Both the position numbers and the translations under genes were made by a program. This document shows positions 15,402 through 23,347 of a stretch of DNA of 34,008 nt, one piece after another. This stretch comes from an uncultured Lachnospiraceae bacterium (GTDB lineage: Bacteria > Bacillota > Clostridia > Lachnospirales > Lachnospiraceae), in the NCBI GenBank assembly GCA_947570615.1, contig CANOVJ010000047.1:1-34008 (forward strand), written 5' to 3'. Numbering within the stretch: the stretch's first letter is position 1; each line of letters begins with the position of its first letter. Below the pieces are notes generated by a model. It had not been told where the DNA came from, ran no database searches, and worked only from the letters and a program-made list of their open reading frames with translations.

Positions 15402-16372
15402 AAAAATTTGCAAGGGTAAGCCTGATCACGGCGGGAATAATGGGAGCGCTGGGGTGTCTGCTGTGTCTGATCAGCGTTCTGGGGGGAGGAAGGAATGTGA
15501 TTACCTACGCCAGAGAACCGTACATCCTGGAGCGGCTGGAGGAAAAGGGAGGTCTGACCCGCAGGCTGCTGCGTCTTGCAGGGCTGGGAGCGGGAAACGG
15601 ATCGGATCCGGGGGCGGGAAGCGTGGCCCTGTCGGGCAGCCTTCGGCTCAACGGCAGAGGGACGGGGACGAACAATGCGGAGGATCAGATCGACATCACG
15701 GATGTGAGAAAGCTGTCCCTGGCCCTGGGAGCGGGAACCTTCACCGTAAAGGAGAAGGAAGCCGGGGACGGAGAGAGCATCGATCTCTATATACAGGGAG
15801 TGGGGGACTGCGATTACTATGTGGAGGACAGCACTCTCTTTGTGAATGGATTTAAGGGCAATCATTTTGTGAGCAGGAATGCGAACAGCATCACTCTTAA
15901 GTTTCCCATGGGTATGAGCTTTGAGGAAGTGGAGATCGAGATGGGGGCGGGTATCATGGACTGCTATGATTTGAGAGCCAGGGAGCTGGAGGCCACAGTG
16001 GGCGCGGGAGCCCTGAGCATGTACCGCTCCCGGGCGGATGAACTGTCGGTGGAGCTGGGAGCAGGAGAGCTCTACGCCTCGCAGATGGAGGCGCAGGAAG
16101 CGAAGCTTACGGTGGGCCTTGGAAACTGCGCCTGGGAGGGAGAGATTTCCCGGTCCCTGGAGGCGGAATGCGATATGGGAAGCGCGGAGTTTATCCTGAA
16201 GGGAAAGGAAACGGATTTCAACTACGAGATCGAGTGCAACGGCGGAACCATTGAGATGGGCGGCTATGGCGGATCGGGGATTGGCATGGAAAAGCGGATA
16301 GACAACGGGGCCGGGCGGGACATGGAGCTGACCTGTAACCTGGGAAACATCACGGTTAATTTTGAGGAGTAG
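15398..16372 (+). CDS. DUF4097-type beta-repeat membrane-anchored protein
   Basis: The 324-residue protein has an N-terminal membrane anchor or signal (VSLITAGIMGALGCLLCLISVL). It is followed by a long beta-helix-like region built from degenerate repeats seen in DUF4097 proteins: VEIEMGAGIMDCYDLRARELEA, TVGAGALSMYRSRADELSV, ELGAGELYASQMEAQEAKL, TVGLGNCAWEGEISRSLEAE. The repeats span about residues 185-300. It probably faces outside the membrane. It is the usual partner of DUF1700 proteins, with a four-base overlap to that gene. The biochemical role is unknown; an envelope-stress or antimicrobial-response role is inferred from the operon type. Confidence 0.85.
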   Translation: MKKFARVSLITAGIMGALGCLLCLISVLGGGRNVITYAREPYILERLEEKGGLTRRLLRLAGLGAGNGSDPGAGSVALSGSLRLNGRGTGTNNAEDQIDITDVRKLSLALGAGTFTVKEKEAGDGESIDLYIQGVGDCDYYVEDSTLFVNGFKGNHFVSRNANSITLKFPMGMSFEEVEIEMGAGIMDCYDLRARELEATVGAGALSMYRSRADELSVELGAGELYASQMEAQEAKLTVGLGNCAWEGEISRSLEAECDMGSAEFILKGKETDFNYEIECNGGTIEMGGYGGSGIGMEKRIDNGAGRDMELTCNLGNITVNFEE

Positions 16373-16423
16373 AGAAGTCTGGAGGTAAGCCTGCTGACTC
16401 TCTGCCGGTACGGGGGTATAAGG

Positions 16424-16651
16424 ATGATCACATTGCTGGTTCTTTTGTTTGTATTTATGATTGTGTTCGGGATTCTGGGATTTTGCCTGCGCCTGACGGG
16501 CGGCGTGCTGAAGCTGACGTTTAAGCTGATCTTTGTTCTTCCCCTGGGGATTCTGTGCGCCGTGATGGGGGTGGTTCTGTGCTGCACGCTGATTCTGATC
16601 CCGCTGGGGATCGGGTGCTTTAAGGCGGCGGGGAGGCTGCTGGCGGGATGA
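16424..16651 (+). CDS. small hydrophobic membrane protein
   Basis: This 75-residue protein is almost wholly hydrophobic, with two long membrane segments (ITLLVLLFVFMIVFGILGF and LIFVLPLGILCAVMGVVLCCTLILIPLGIGCF). It is probably the fourth gene of the PadR operon, 51 bases after the DUF4097 gene. The ribosome site is weak (AGG close to the ATG). No named family is recognised. Confidence 0.65.
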   Translation: MITLLVLLFVFMIVFGILGFCLRLTGGVLKLTFKLIFVLPLGILCAVMGVVLCCTLILIPLGIGCFKAAGRLLAG

Positions 16652-16670
16652 AGGATGAGGGGATGTGGGC

Positions 16671-16719
16671 GGGCACGCCCTTTGGAGGAAGTATTTATCC
16701 GCCCAAAGGGCCGTGGCCC
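16671..16719. terminator. hairpin between convergent genes
   Basis: CCCTTTGG (ending 16685) pairs perfectly with CCAAAGGG (from 16703), and the stem extends with bulges through GGGCACG and CCGTGGCCC. It lies just after the PadR operon and just before the stop of the minus-strand ECF gene. Confidence 0.6.
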
Positions 16720-16735
16720 CGCCTGGCCCCTGGCG

Positions 16736-17335
16736 TCAGGCCCTGGAGGCCTTTCCCCCGATGGTGAGGAACAGGCCGGCTTTGCGCAGGGCGGGGCGCA
16801 GGGAGAGGTAGACGGCGGCGGAGACGATGGTGGAGGTGACGGCGTTGATGGAGGTGGAGGCCACGTTCCAGGCGAGGGTCAGCTCCGCGGCGGGCTTGCC
16901 AAGGATGGCGAGCTTGTAGAGATAGCCCACAAGGGGATCAAAGATCACGTTGAATAAAAGGCCTCCCGCGGCGGCCAGGAAGGCGGTCAGCGCCACTCTT
17001 TTATGTTCTCTCTGCAGGGTGATCTTACCGATTTTGTGGGCGATCAGCCCGGTGATCAGGCCGATGCAGAGCTTCAGGATGAAGGTTTTGGGCGCGTAGA
17101 CCACATAGACGGGATCCAGCAGGTCGCCGATGGTCATGCCGATGGCGCCTCCGAGACCGCCCCAGAAGCCGCCCAGCAGCAGGGCTCCCAGCACGCACAC
17201 GGCGTTCCCCAGATGGATGGAGGTGGCGTCGCCTCCGGGAAGGGGAATTTTGATCTGTAAAAAGGTGAAAACCACGTAGGACAGCGCGGCCATCAGGCCG
17301 GTCATGGCAATTTTCTGTACGAATTCGTTCTTCAT
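16736..17335 (-). CDS. ECF transporter S component (substrate unknown)
   Basis: This 199-residue integral membrane protein resembles substrate-binding S components of energy-coupling factor transporters. It has an N-terminal AMTGLMAALSYVVFTFLQI segment, the family-typical HLGNAVCVLGALLLGGFWGGLGGAIGMTIGDLL core, then about four further membrane helices. Such proteins bind a vitamin or metal and share a common EcfA/EcfT module encoded elsewhere; none is in this window, so it would be a group II type. The start at 17335 has AGGAGG upstream on the minus strand. No riboswitch was recognised in its 5' region, but a large dyad overlaps its probable promoter (TATAAT on the minus strand at 17385-17390 or 17367-17372). 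Confidence 0.85.
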   Translation of the reverse strand: MKNEFVQKIAMTGLMAALSYVVFTFLQIKIPLPGGDATSIHLGNAVCVLGALLLGGFWGGLGGAIGMTIGDLLDPVYVVYAPKTFILKLCIGLITGLIAHKIGKITLQREHKRVALTAFLAAAGGLLFNVIFDPLVGYLYKLAILGKPAAELTLAWNVASTSINAVTSTIVSAAVYLSLRPALRKAGLFLTIGGKASRA

Positions 17336-17377
17336 AATTTTTTCCTCCTGAGATTTGTTACAGTTTATTATATGTAA

Positions 17378-17454
17378 AACTGGCATTATAAAAAGTACCA
17401 AATCAGAACTTTTAAACCATGCCAGTTGAAAATTACCGGCGGGTGGTGTATGAT
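17378..17454. promoter_or_regulatory. divergent promoter region with a 50-base dyad
   Basis: AACTGGCAT (17378-17386) and ATGCCAGTT (17419-17427) are perfect inverted repeats. Inside them AAAAGT (17391-17396) and ACTTTT (17408-17413) form a second nested pair. A plus-strand promoter TTGAAA (17426-17431), 17 bases, TATGAT (17449-17454) overlaps the right arm. A minus-strand TATAAT overlaps the left inner arm. A single regulator could therefore control both genes; none is encoded next to it. Confidence 0.65.
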
Positions 17455-17474
17455 AGGAGAAAATGGAGGGACTT

Positions 17475-18251
17475 ATGGAAGCAGTAAGACGCAGATATCC
17501 TGAGATAAACGGCAGCACCTTAAAGCTCATCGCACTTTTTTCCATGCTGACGGATCACACGGCGGCGGTTCTTTTTCCGTATCTGATGATGAAGAACGAC
17601 ATATTTCAACTGGGTTTTTCCATGGAATACATGGCGCAGGCCTGGCAGCAGGGCGGTGCGGGCTGGCTCTATATCGCCTACCAGGTTATGCGGCGGCTGA
17701 TCGGACGGCTGGCTTTTCCCATCTATTGTTTTCTTCTGGTGGAGGGCTTTGAGAGAACCCGCAGCCGCCCGCGATATGCCCTGCGGCTTTTCGTGTTTGC
17801 CCTGATCTCCGAGATCCCCTTTAATCTGGCCTTCTGTGGGCGTGCCTTCGACGCTTCCTGGCAGAATGTTTTCGTCACTCTTTTCCTGGGTGTTCTGATG
17901 ATGTGGGCCATGAGAGCGCTGGAGGAGCATTTTTTTCAAAAACATCTCCTTCTCTGGGGCGGCGTTTTTCTGGTCTTTGGGGCGGCGGCCCTTCTGGCGG
18001 AGGCGCTGCGCTGCGATTACGGCGCTCATGGGATCATTGCGGTGGCCCTTCTTTACCTTTTCCGCAAAAACAAAGGAGAGCAGATCATCGCCGGGGCCGT
18101 GGCCTTTCTCTGGGAGGTGACTGCGCCGCTCGCCTTTATTTTCGTGGGCTTCTATAACGGAAAAAGGGGACTTAAGCTGAAATATATCTTTTATATCTTC
18201 TATCCGGCGCATCTTCTGCTGCTCTACGGCGTTCTGGTTTCGATGCTGTAG
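17475..18251 (+). CDS. TraX-family membrane protein
   Basis: The 258-residue protein matches the TraX family pattern: STLKLIALFSMLTDHTAAVLFPYL near the N-terminus, then RLIGRLAFPIYCFLLVEGFERTRSRPRYALRLFVFALISEIPFNLAF, and a C-terminal FYNGKRGLKLKYIFYIFYPAHLLLLY. About seven membrane segments are visible. The founding member acetylates F-pilin, but most chromosomal TraX proteins are uncharacterised and are related to membrane acyltransferases. The ATG at 17475 has GGAGG five bases upstream. The ATG at 17463 is in frame, but its AGGAGA is only two bases away. It is divergent from the ECF S component and shares its regulatory dyad. Confidence 0.85.
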   Translation: MEAVRRRYPEINGSTLKLIALFSMLTDHTAAVLFPYLMMKNDIFQLGFSMEYMAQAWQQGGAGWLYIAYQVMRRLIGRLAFPIYCFLLVEGFERTRSRPRYALRLFVFALISEIPFNLAFCGRAFDASWQNVFVTLFLGVLMMWAMRALEEHFFQKHLLLWGGVFLVFGAAALLAEALRCDYGAHGIIAVALLYLFRKNKGEQIIAGAVAFLWEVTAPLAFIFVGFYNGKRGLKLKYIFYIFYPAHLLLLYGVLVSML

Positions 18252-18339
18252 ATCGCTCTTAAAATTTATGCAGAGGCAGGCCGCCGGTGAGAATGGAAAT
18301 TCTTAACAGATTCTTTAGAAAATTTCCCTGATTTTTTTA

Positions 18340-18388
18340 TTGACATTTTCGATCGAGATACTTACAATGTTAATTGTTAACTAGTTAA
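18340..18388 (+). promoter_or_regulatory. MarR-operon promoter and operators
   Basis: TTGACA (18340-18345), 17 bases, TACAAT (18363-18368) is a strong promoter. Directly after the -10 element are GTTAATTGTTAAC (18369-18381), two five-base inverted arms, and the perfect palindrome TTAACTAGTTAA (18377-18388). The overlapping sites cover the transcription start, as expected for MarR self-repression. Confidence 0.75.
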
Positions 18389-18427
18389 ATATTAGAAATC
18401 TGATTTTTTCTGAAAAAGGAGAAGGCT

Positions 18428-18877
18428 ATGCAGGGCGATTTACAGCATGAGATCATCCATCTTTTCCGCTGCACGGACCAGGTTTTAAAGCGGGCCATCG
18501 GCAGGAAGGTGGAGGGGACCGGCCTCTACAGGAGTCAGCACAGGCTGCTGATGATCCTGGGAAAGCACCCGGACTGTTCTCAGACGGCCATTGCGGAAAA
18601 GATGGAAATTTCCCCCCCCGCGGTGGCGGTCACCTTAAAAAAGCTGGAGAAGGGCGGTTATATCAGCAGGCAGTGTCTTGAGGAGGATAACCGGGTGAAC
18701 GAGGTGGTAGTGACGGAGAAGGGACGGCAGGCCATCAGCGAGAGCATCGTCTGCTTTCAGGAGGTGGAGTCTGCCATCCTTAAGGGATTTTCTGATCAGG
18801 AGATGGAACAGCTCAGCGGCTTTTTGCAGAGAATGTTTGCAAACGGAGAAAGTTACACCCGCAGCTCCGCAAAATAA
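18428..18877 (+). CDS. MarR-family transcriptional regulator
   Basis: This 149-residue winged-helix regulator has the MarR pattern: an N-terminal dimerisation helix, YRSQHRLLMILGKHPDCSQTAIAEKMEISPPAVAVTLKKLEKGGYISRQ (helix-turn-helix) and a wing EEDNRVNEVVVTEKGRQAI. The ATG follows AAAAGGAGAAGG. It begins a unit with the two ABC exporter genes 31 bases downstream and probably represses it through the palindromes at the promoter. The ISPPA codons contain a run of eight C (18612-18619) inside the DNA-recognition region; slippage there would inactivate the repressor. The ligand is unknown, but control of a multidrug-type exporter by MarR is common. Confidence 0.92.
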   Translation: MQGDLQHEIIHLFRCTDQVLKRAIGRKVEGTGLYRSQHRLLMILGKHPDCSQTAIAEKMEISPPAVAVTLKKLEKGGYISRQCLEEDNRVNEVVVTEKGRQAISESIVCFQEVESAILKGFSDQEMEQLSGFLQRMFANGESYTRSSAK

Positions 18878-18908
18878 GAAGAGCCCGCAGGGGCAGGAGG
18901 TTATAATT

Positions 18909-20642
18909 ATGAAGCGATACTGGAAGTATGTCAGGCCATATTTGCCGGCCTTCATCATCGGGCCGCTGATGATGATCGTGGAGGTGATCGGGGAGGTAGC
19001 GCTCCCCAAATTTATGGCCAATATTATCAACGTGGGAGCGGCCGGACACAATGTACCCTACATCGTCGCCATGGGGATCACCATGATCATAACGGCGCTT
19101 CTGATGATGGCAGGCGGAATCGGGGGCGCGTATTTCGGGGCGAAGGCCGCCATCTGCTTTGCGGCGGATCTGCGGCGGGACGTGTTTGACAGGGTGCAGC
19201 AGTTTTCCTTTGCCAATCTGGATCAGTTCAGCACGGGTTCTCTGGTGACCAGGCTGACCAACGACATCACCCAGGTGCAGAATCTGATCAACATGGCTCT
19301 GCGGATGATGCTGCGCGCGCCGGGGATGCTGATCGGAGCGTTGATCATGGCCTTTGTGATGAACGTGCAGCTCTCCCTGGTGGTGCTGGTGGTGATCCCG
19401 ATCCTGATCACGCTGATCGCGCTGGTGATCAGGACCGCCTTTCCAAGATTCGATATCATGCAGAAAAAGCTGGACGCCTTAAACTCCACGGTGCAGGAGA
19501 TGCTCACCAACGTGCGTGTGATCAAATCCTTTGTCAGGGGCGATTACGAGGAGGGGCGCTTTGCCAGGGCCAACGAGGATTTGAAGGAATCCAGCTTAAG
19601 CGCCTTTAAGGTGGTGATCCTGAACATGCCCATTATGATGGTGATGATGAATGTGACCACCCTGGGAGTGGTATGGTTCGGTGGAAGGCAGATTCTGGCG
19701 GGCTCCATGCCGGTGGGGGATCTGACCGCCTTTACCTCCTATATCGTGCAGATCCTTATGTCTCTGATGATGCTGGCCATGGTGCTTTTGCAGAGCTCCA
19801 GGGCGCTGGCCTCCCTGCGCCGTATCACGGAAGTGCTGGATACGCAGGTGAGTCTCACCGACGAGGGGTGCGCCCTGCCGGATAAGAAGGTGGGCAGCGG
19901 CAGCCTGGAGTTTCGGGACGTTACCTTCCGCTATTATAAGGAAAACAAAGAGGCCGTGCTCTCACACATCAGCTTCCGGGTAAAGAGCGGCCAGGTGCTG
20001 GGGATCATCGGCTCCACCGGCAGCGGCAAGACCACCCTGGTGCAGATGATTCCCCGGCTTTACGACACGGACGAGGGGGCTGTCCTGGTGGACGGGGTGA
20101 ACGTGAAGGATTACTCCCTGAAAAATCTGCGGGACGGCGTGGGTATGGTACTGCAGAAAAACGTGCTCTTCTCCGGAACCATCATGGAAAATCTCATGTG
20201 GGGCGACAGCGAGGCCTCCCGGGAGGAGATCTTCGACGCATCCAGGGCGGCCCAGGCGGATCCCTTTGTGCGCTCTTTTACGGAAGGGTATCTCACGGAG
20301 TTAGGGCAGGGCGGTGTGAATGTATCCGGCGGTCAGAAGCAGCGGCTGTGTATTGCCAGGGCGCTCCTTAAAAAGCCGAAGATTCTGATCCTGGACGATT
20401 CCACCAGCGCCGTGGATACGGCCACGGAGGCCAGGATCCGGGAGAGCTTTTCCACCAGCCTGAAGGGGGCTACGAAGATCATCATTGCCCAGAGGATTTC
20501 CTCGGTGGTGGACGCCGACCAGATCCTTGTGCTGGATGAGGGAAGGATCGTGGGACTGGGCAGCCATGAGCAGCTCCTTGAGGACTGCGAAGCCTATCAG
20601 GAAATTTATTACTCCCAGATGGATAAGGAGGTGAGCGCGTAA
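18909..20642 (+). CDS. ABC exporter half-transporter, degenerate-site subunit
   Basis: The 577-residue protein has six membrane segments (about residues 15-310) followed by a nucleotide-binding domain. That domain has Walker A GSTGSGKTT (about 368-376), signature VSGGQKQR and Walker B ILILDDSTSAVD (about 490-501). Two catalytic residues are changed: the Walker B glutamate is Asp (LDD instead of LDE), and the switch histidine is Gln (IIAQRIS instead of IIAHRLS). These are the hallmarks of the degenerate half of heterodimeric exporters such as TM287/288, BmrCD and LmrCD. The start at 18909 has GGAGG upstream. Its stop overlaps the next ABC gene by one base. It lies in the MarR operon and likely exports drugs, lipids or peptides. 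Confidence 0.92.
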   Translation: MKRYWKYVRPYLPAFIIGPLMMIVEVIGEVALPKFMANIINVGAAGHNVPYIVAMGITMIITALLMMAGGIGGAYFGAKAAICFAADLRRDVFDRVQQFSFANLDQFSTGSLVTRLTNDITQVQNLINMALRMMLRAPGMLIGALIMAFVMNVQLSLVVLVVIPILITLIALVIRTAFPRFDIMQKKLDALNSTVQEMLTNVRVIKSFVRGDYEEGRFARANEDLKESSLSAFKVVILNMPIMMVMMNVTTLGVVWFGGRQILAGSMPVGDLTAFTSYIVQILMSLMMLAMVLLQSSRALASLRRITEVLDTQVSLTDEGCALPDKKVGSGSLEFRDVTFRYYKENKEAVLSHISFRVKSGQVLGIIGSTGSGKTTLVQMIPRLYDTDEGAVLVDGVNVKDYSLKNLRDGVGMVLQKNVLFSGTIMENLMWGDSEASREEIFDASRAAQADPFVRSFTEGYLTELGQGGVNVSGGQKQRLCIARALLKKPKILILDDSTSAVDTATEARIRESFSTSLKGATKIIIAQRISSVVDADQILVLDEGRIVGLGSHEQLLEDCEAYQEIYYSQMDKEVSA

Positions 20643-22651
20643 TGCGGCAGGAAAAACTGGAATATTTGCAGAAAAAATACGAGAGCAGGCTGAATCCTTC
20701 GAGTGATAAGGAGCTGGCGGCGGCAGGCGCTCATGGCCCGGGGGGACCGGGGCCGGGCGGACACGGACGGCGTGGCGGCAGAGGCGGTATGCCCGTGAAG
20801 AAGCCCAAAAATGTAAAGAAGACAATGGGCAGGCTCTTTGCCTATATCGCCAATGAAAAGCTGAAGCTCTTTATCGTATTTCTGTGCGTGATTGGAGGAA
20901 CCGTGGCCAATCTGGCGGGATCCTACATGCTGCGGCCCATCATCAACGGCCTGACCTCCCCGGAGGGAAGCGTTTCCTTTTTGCTGAAGGGGATATTGAC
21001 CATGGCGGTCATTTATCTGGTGGGGGTGGCAGCCCAGTATTTGCAACAGAGAATTATGATCGGCGTGTCCCAGAACGCCATCTGCAAGCTCAGGAATGAT
21101 CTTTTTGGAAAAATGCAACGGCTTCCCGTGCGTTACTATGACACCAACAATCACGGCGACGTGATGAGCCGCTTTACCAACGACGTGGACGCGGTGGGGG
21201 AAATGCTCAACAATACGGTGGTGCAGCTCATATCGGGAGCCATCAATATCGTGGGGACCTTTGCGCTGATGATCTATACCAACGTGTGGCTGACCCTCAT
21301 TACTGTGGCCATGATTCCCCTGATGCTTAAGGCGGTGCAGGCGGTGGGCGGCAGAAGCCGGAAGTATTACCGGGCCCAGCAGGCGGCCATCGGAACCCTG
21401 AACGGCTACATCGAGGAGACAGTCACCGGGCAGAAGGTGGTCAAGGTCTTTAACCACGAGGAGGAGGCCAGGGAGGAATTTGAATACTTAAACCATGATC
21501 TGCGTGGGAAACAGATCAAAGCCCAGTTTTTCGGCGGTATCATGGGGCCTGTGATGGGAAATCTGAGCCAGGTGAGCTATTCCCTGACGGCCTGTATCGG
21601 CGGGATCCTCTGCGTGCTGCGGGGCTTCGACATCGGCGGGCTGACGGTCTTTGTCAACTATTCCAGACAGTTTTCCCGGCCCATCAACGAGGTGGCCATG
21701 CAGGTTAATACCATTTTCTCCGCTCTGGCAGGCGCGGAGCGGGTGTTCTCCGTGATGGACGAGGAGCCGGAGCGGGCGGATGCGGAGCAGGCCATCCGGA
21801 TTGTGGAGAAGGAGAGAAGGAGTCTTTATCAGATTCCGAAAAAAAGTCCGGTCACAGAAGCGGAGAATTTCCCGGAAAATGTAGTCAGCCAGGACGATTC
21901 GTATTATTATAAGGATGTAAAGGGCGCGGTGACTCTCGCCGACGTGACCTTTGGCTATAACCCGGATAAGACGACTCTGAAAAATATCTCCCTCTACGCG
22001 AAGCCGGGGCAGAAGATCGCCTTCGTCGGCTCCACCGGAGCGGGGAAGACCACCATCACCAACCTGATCAACCGGTTTTATGATATCGACGCGGGAAGCA
22101 TCACCATCGACGGCATTCCCGTCACGGAGCTGGAGAGAGACAGCCTGCGCAGGAATATATCCATGGTGCTTCAGGACACCCATCTCTTTACGGGAACTGT
22201 CCGGGAAAATATCCGTTACGGAAGGCTGGACGCCACGGACGAGGAGGTGGAGCAGGCGGCCAGGACGGCCAGCGCCCATTCCTTTATCGTCCATCTGGAG
22301 CATGGGTACGACACCATGCTGGAGGGCGACGGCGCAAACTTAAGCCAGGGCCAGCGTCAGCTCATCAATATCGCCAGGGCGGCTATCTCCAGGGCGCCCA
22401 TCCTGATCCTTGACGAGGCCACCAGCTCGGTGGATACCAGAACGGAGAAGCATATCGAGAAGGGGATGGACCGGCTGATGGCGCAGAGAACCACCCTTGT
22501 GATCGCCCACAGGCTTTCCACCGTGCGCAATGCCAACGCGATCATGGTGCTGGAAAACGGAGAGATTATCGAGCGGGGCGACCACGACGATCTGCTCATG
22601 CAAAAAGGGCGGTATTATGAGCTCTATACAGGGCTCAGCGAACTGGATTAA
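20642..22651 (+). CDS. ABC exporter half-transporter, catalytic subunit
   Basis: This 669-residue partner has an intact nucleotide-binding domain: Walker A GSTGAGKTT (about residues 463-471), Walker B ILILDEATSSVD and the switch histidine in VIAHRLST. The signature motif is LSQGQ, the form found in the catalytic half of heterodimers. It carries a Gly/Arg-rich N-terminal extension (residues about 29-49) before the first membrane segment. A roughly 40-residue acidic insert (about 385-425) sits between membrane and ATPase domains. Both explain why it is about 90 residues longer than its partner. It starts within the stop of the preceding gene (TAATG), so translation is coupled. Together the two form one exporter with one active ATP site. 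Confidence 0.92.
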   Translation: MRQEKLEYLQKKYESRLNPSSDKELAAAGAHGPGGPGPGGHGRRGGRGGMPVKKPKNVKKTMGRLFAYIANEKLKLFIVFLCVIGGTVANLAGSYMLRPIINGLTSPEGSVSFLLKGILTMAVIYLVGVAAQYLQQRIMIGVSQNAICKLRNDLFGKMQRLPVRYYDTNNHGDVMSRFTNDVDAVGEMLNNTVVQLISGAINIVGTFALMIYTNVWLTLITVAMIPLMLKAVQAVGGRSRKYYRAQQAAIGTLNGYIEETVTGQKVVKVFNHEEEAREEFEYLNHDLRGKQIKAQFFGGIMGPVMGNLSQVSYSLTACIGGILCVLRGFDIGGLTVFVNYSRQFSRPINEVAMQVNTIFSALAGAERVFSVMDEEPERADAEQAIRIVEKERRSLYQIPKKSPVTEAENFPENVVSQDDSYYYKDVKGAVTLADVTFGYNPDKTTLKNISLYAKPGQKIAFVGSTGAGKTTITNLINRFYDIDAGSITIDGIPVTELERDSLRRNISMVLQDTHLFTGTVRENIRYGRLDATDEEVEQAARTASAHSFIVHLEHGYDTMLEGDGANLSQGQRQLINIARAAISRAPILILDEATSSVDTRTEKHIEKGMDRLMAQRTTLVIAHRLSTVRNANAIMVLENGEIIERGDHDDLLMQKGRYYELYTGLSELD

Positions 22652-22708
22652 CAAGAAACGTCAGGGCGGAAACGGTCAATGATCATCCGGCCCGGAGAGG
22701 AGAAGGAT

Positions 22709-23248
22709 ATGCGGAAGATTCTTGTAGTGGTGGATATGCAGAACGATTTTATCGACGGAGCGCTGGGAACGCAGCAGGCCCGGGAGATTGTTCAGAATGT
22801 GGTCAGGAAAATTGAGAGTTACACCCGGGAGGGGGCGCCTGTGTTTGCCACCAGGGATACCCACGGGGAGGACTATCTGACAACCTCGGAGGGAAGGCAT
22901 CTGCCGGTACCCCACTGTATCAGGGGGACGAAGGGCTGGGAAATCCGGCCCGAGATCGCCGGGGCGCTGGACCGGGCAGGTGCAGAGATCATTGATAAGC
23001 CCACCTTCGGCTCCCGGGCCCTCGCCCGGAAGCTGACGAAGCTGGCCGGGGAGCGGCCGCAGGAGCTGGAGATCGAGGTGATTGGACTCTGCACGGATAT
23101 CTGCGTGGTATCCAACGCGCTGCTCCTAAAGGCCGCAATGCCGGAGGCTCTTATCCGTGTGGATCCGGCCTGCACCGCGGGGGTTACGCCGGAAAGCTGC
23201 CAGGCGGCGCTGCTCACCATGAAAATGTGCCAGGTTGAGGTGGAGTAA
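22709..23248 (+). CDS. isochorismatase-family cysteine hydrolase (nicotinamidase-like)
   Basis: The 179-residue protein starts with the family strand ILVVVDMQNDFIDGALG and has the catalytic triad Asp9, Lys97 (in DKPTFGS) and Cys132 (in LCTDICVVSNALLL). The pattern ATRDTHGEDYL and VPHCIRGTKGWEI places it near nicotinamidase-like amidohydrolases, but the exact amide substrate cannot be assigned. The start at 22709 is preceded by GGAGAGGAG; an in-frame ATG at 22679 has no ribosome site. It lies 57 bases after the ABC exporter and may be read with it, although the functional link is unclear. A strong terminator follows. Confidence 0.87.
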   Translation: MRKILVVVDMQNDFIDGALGTQQAREIVQNVVRKIESYTREGAPVFATRDTHGEDYLTTSEGRHLPVPHCIRGTKGWEIRPEIAGALDRAGAEIIDKPTFGSRALARKLTKLAGERPQELEIEVIGLCTDICVVSNALLLKAAMPEALIRVDPACTAGVTPESCQAALLTMKMCQVEVE

Positions 23249-23269
23249 GCGTCAGAAAGCGATAAACGT

Positions 23270-23328
23270 AAGGAGCTGTGGGAAACCGAAAGTCTGATGC
23301 GCTTTCGTTTCCTCACAGCTCCTTTTTT
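23270..23328. terminator. strong bidirectional terminator between convergent units
   Basis: AAGGAGCTGTG (23270-23280) and the following GGAAAC..GAAAG pair with CTTTCGTTTCCTCACAGCTCCTT, giving a stem of about 22 pairs and a T run. It separates the hydrolase from the 3' end of pilT. Confidence 0.9.
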
Positions 23329-23347
23329 ACAGAAAAGGATTGTCCCG

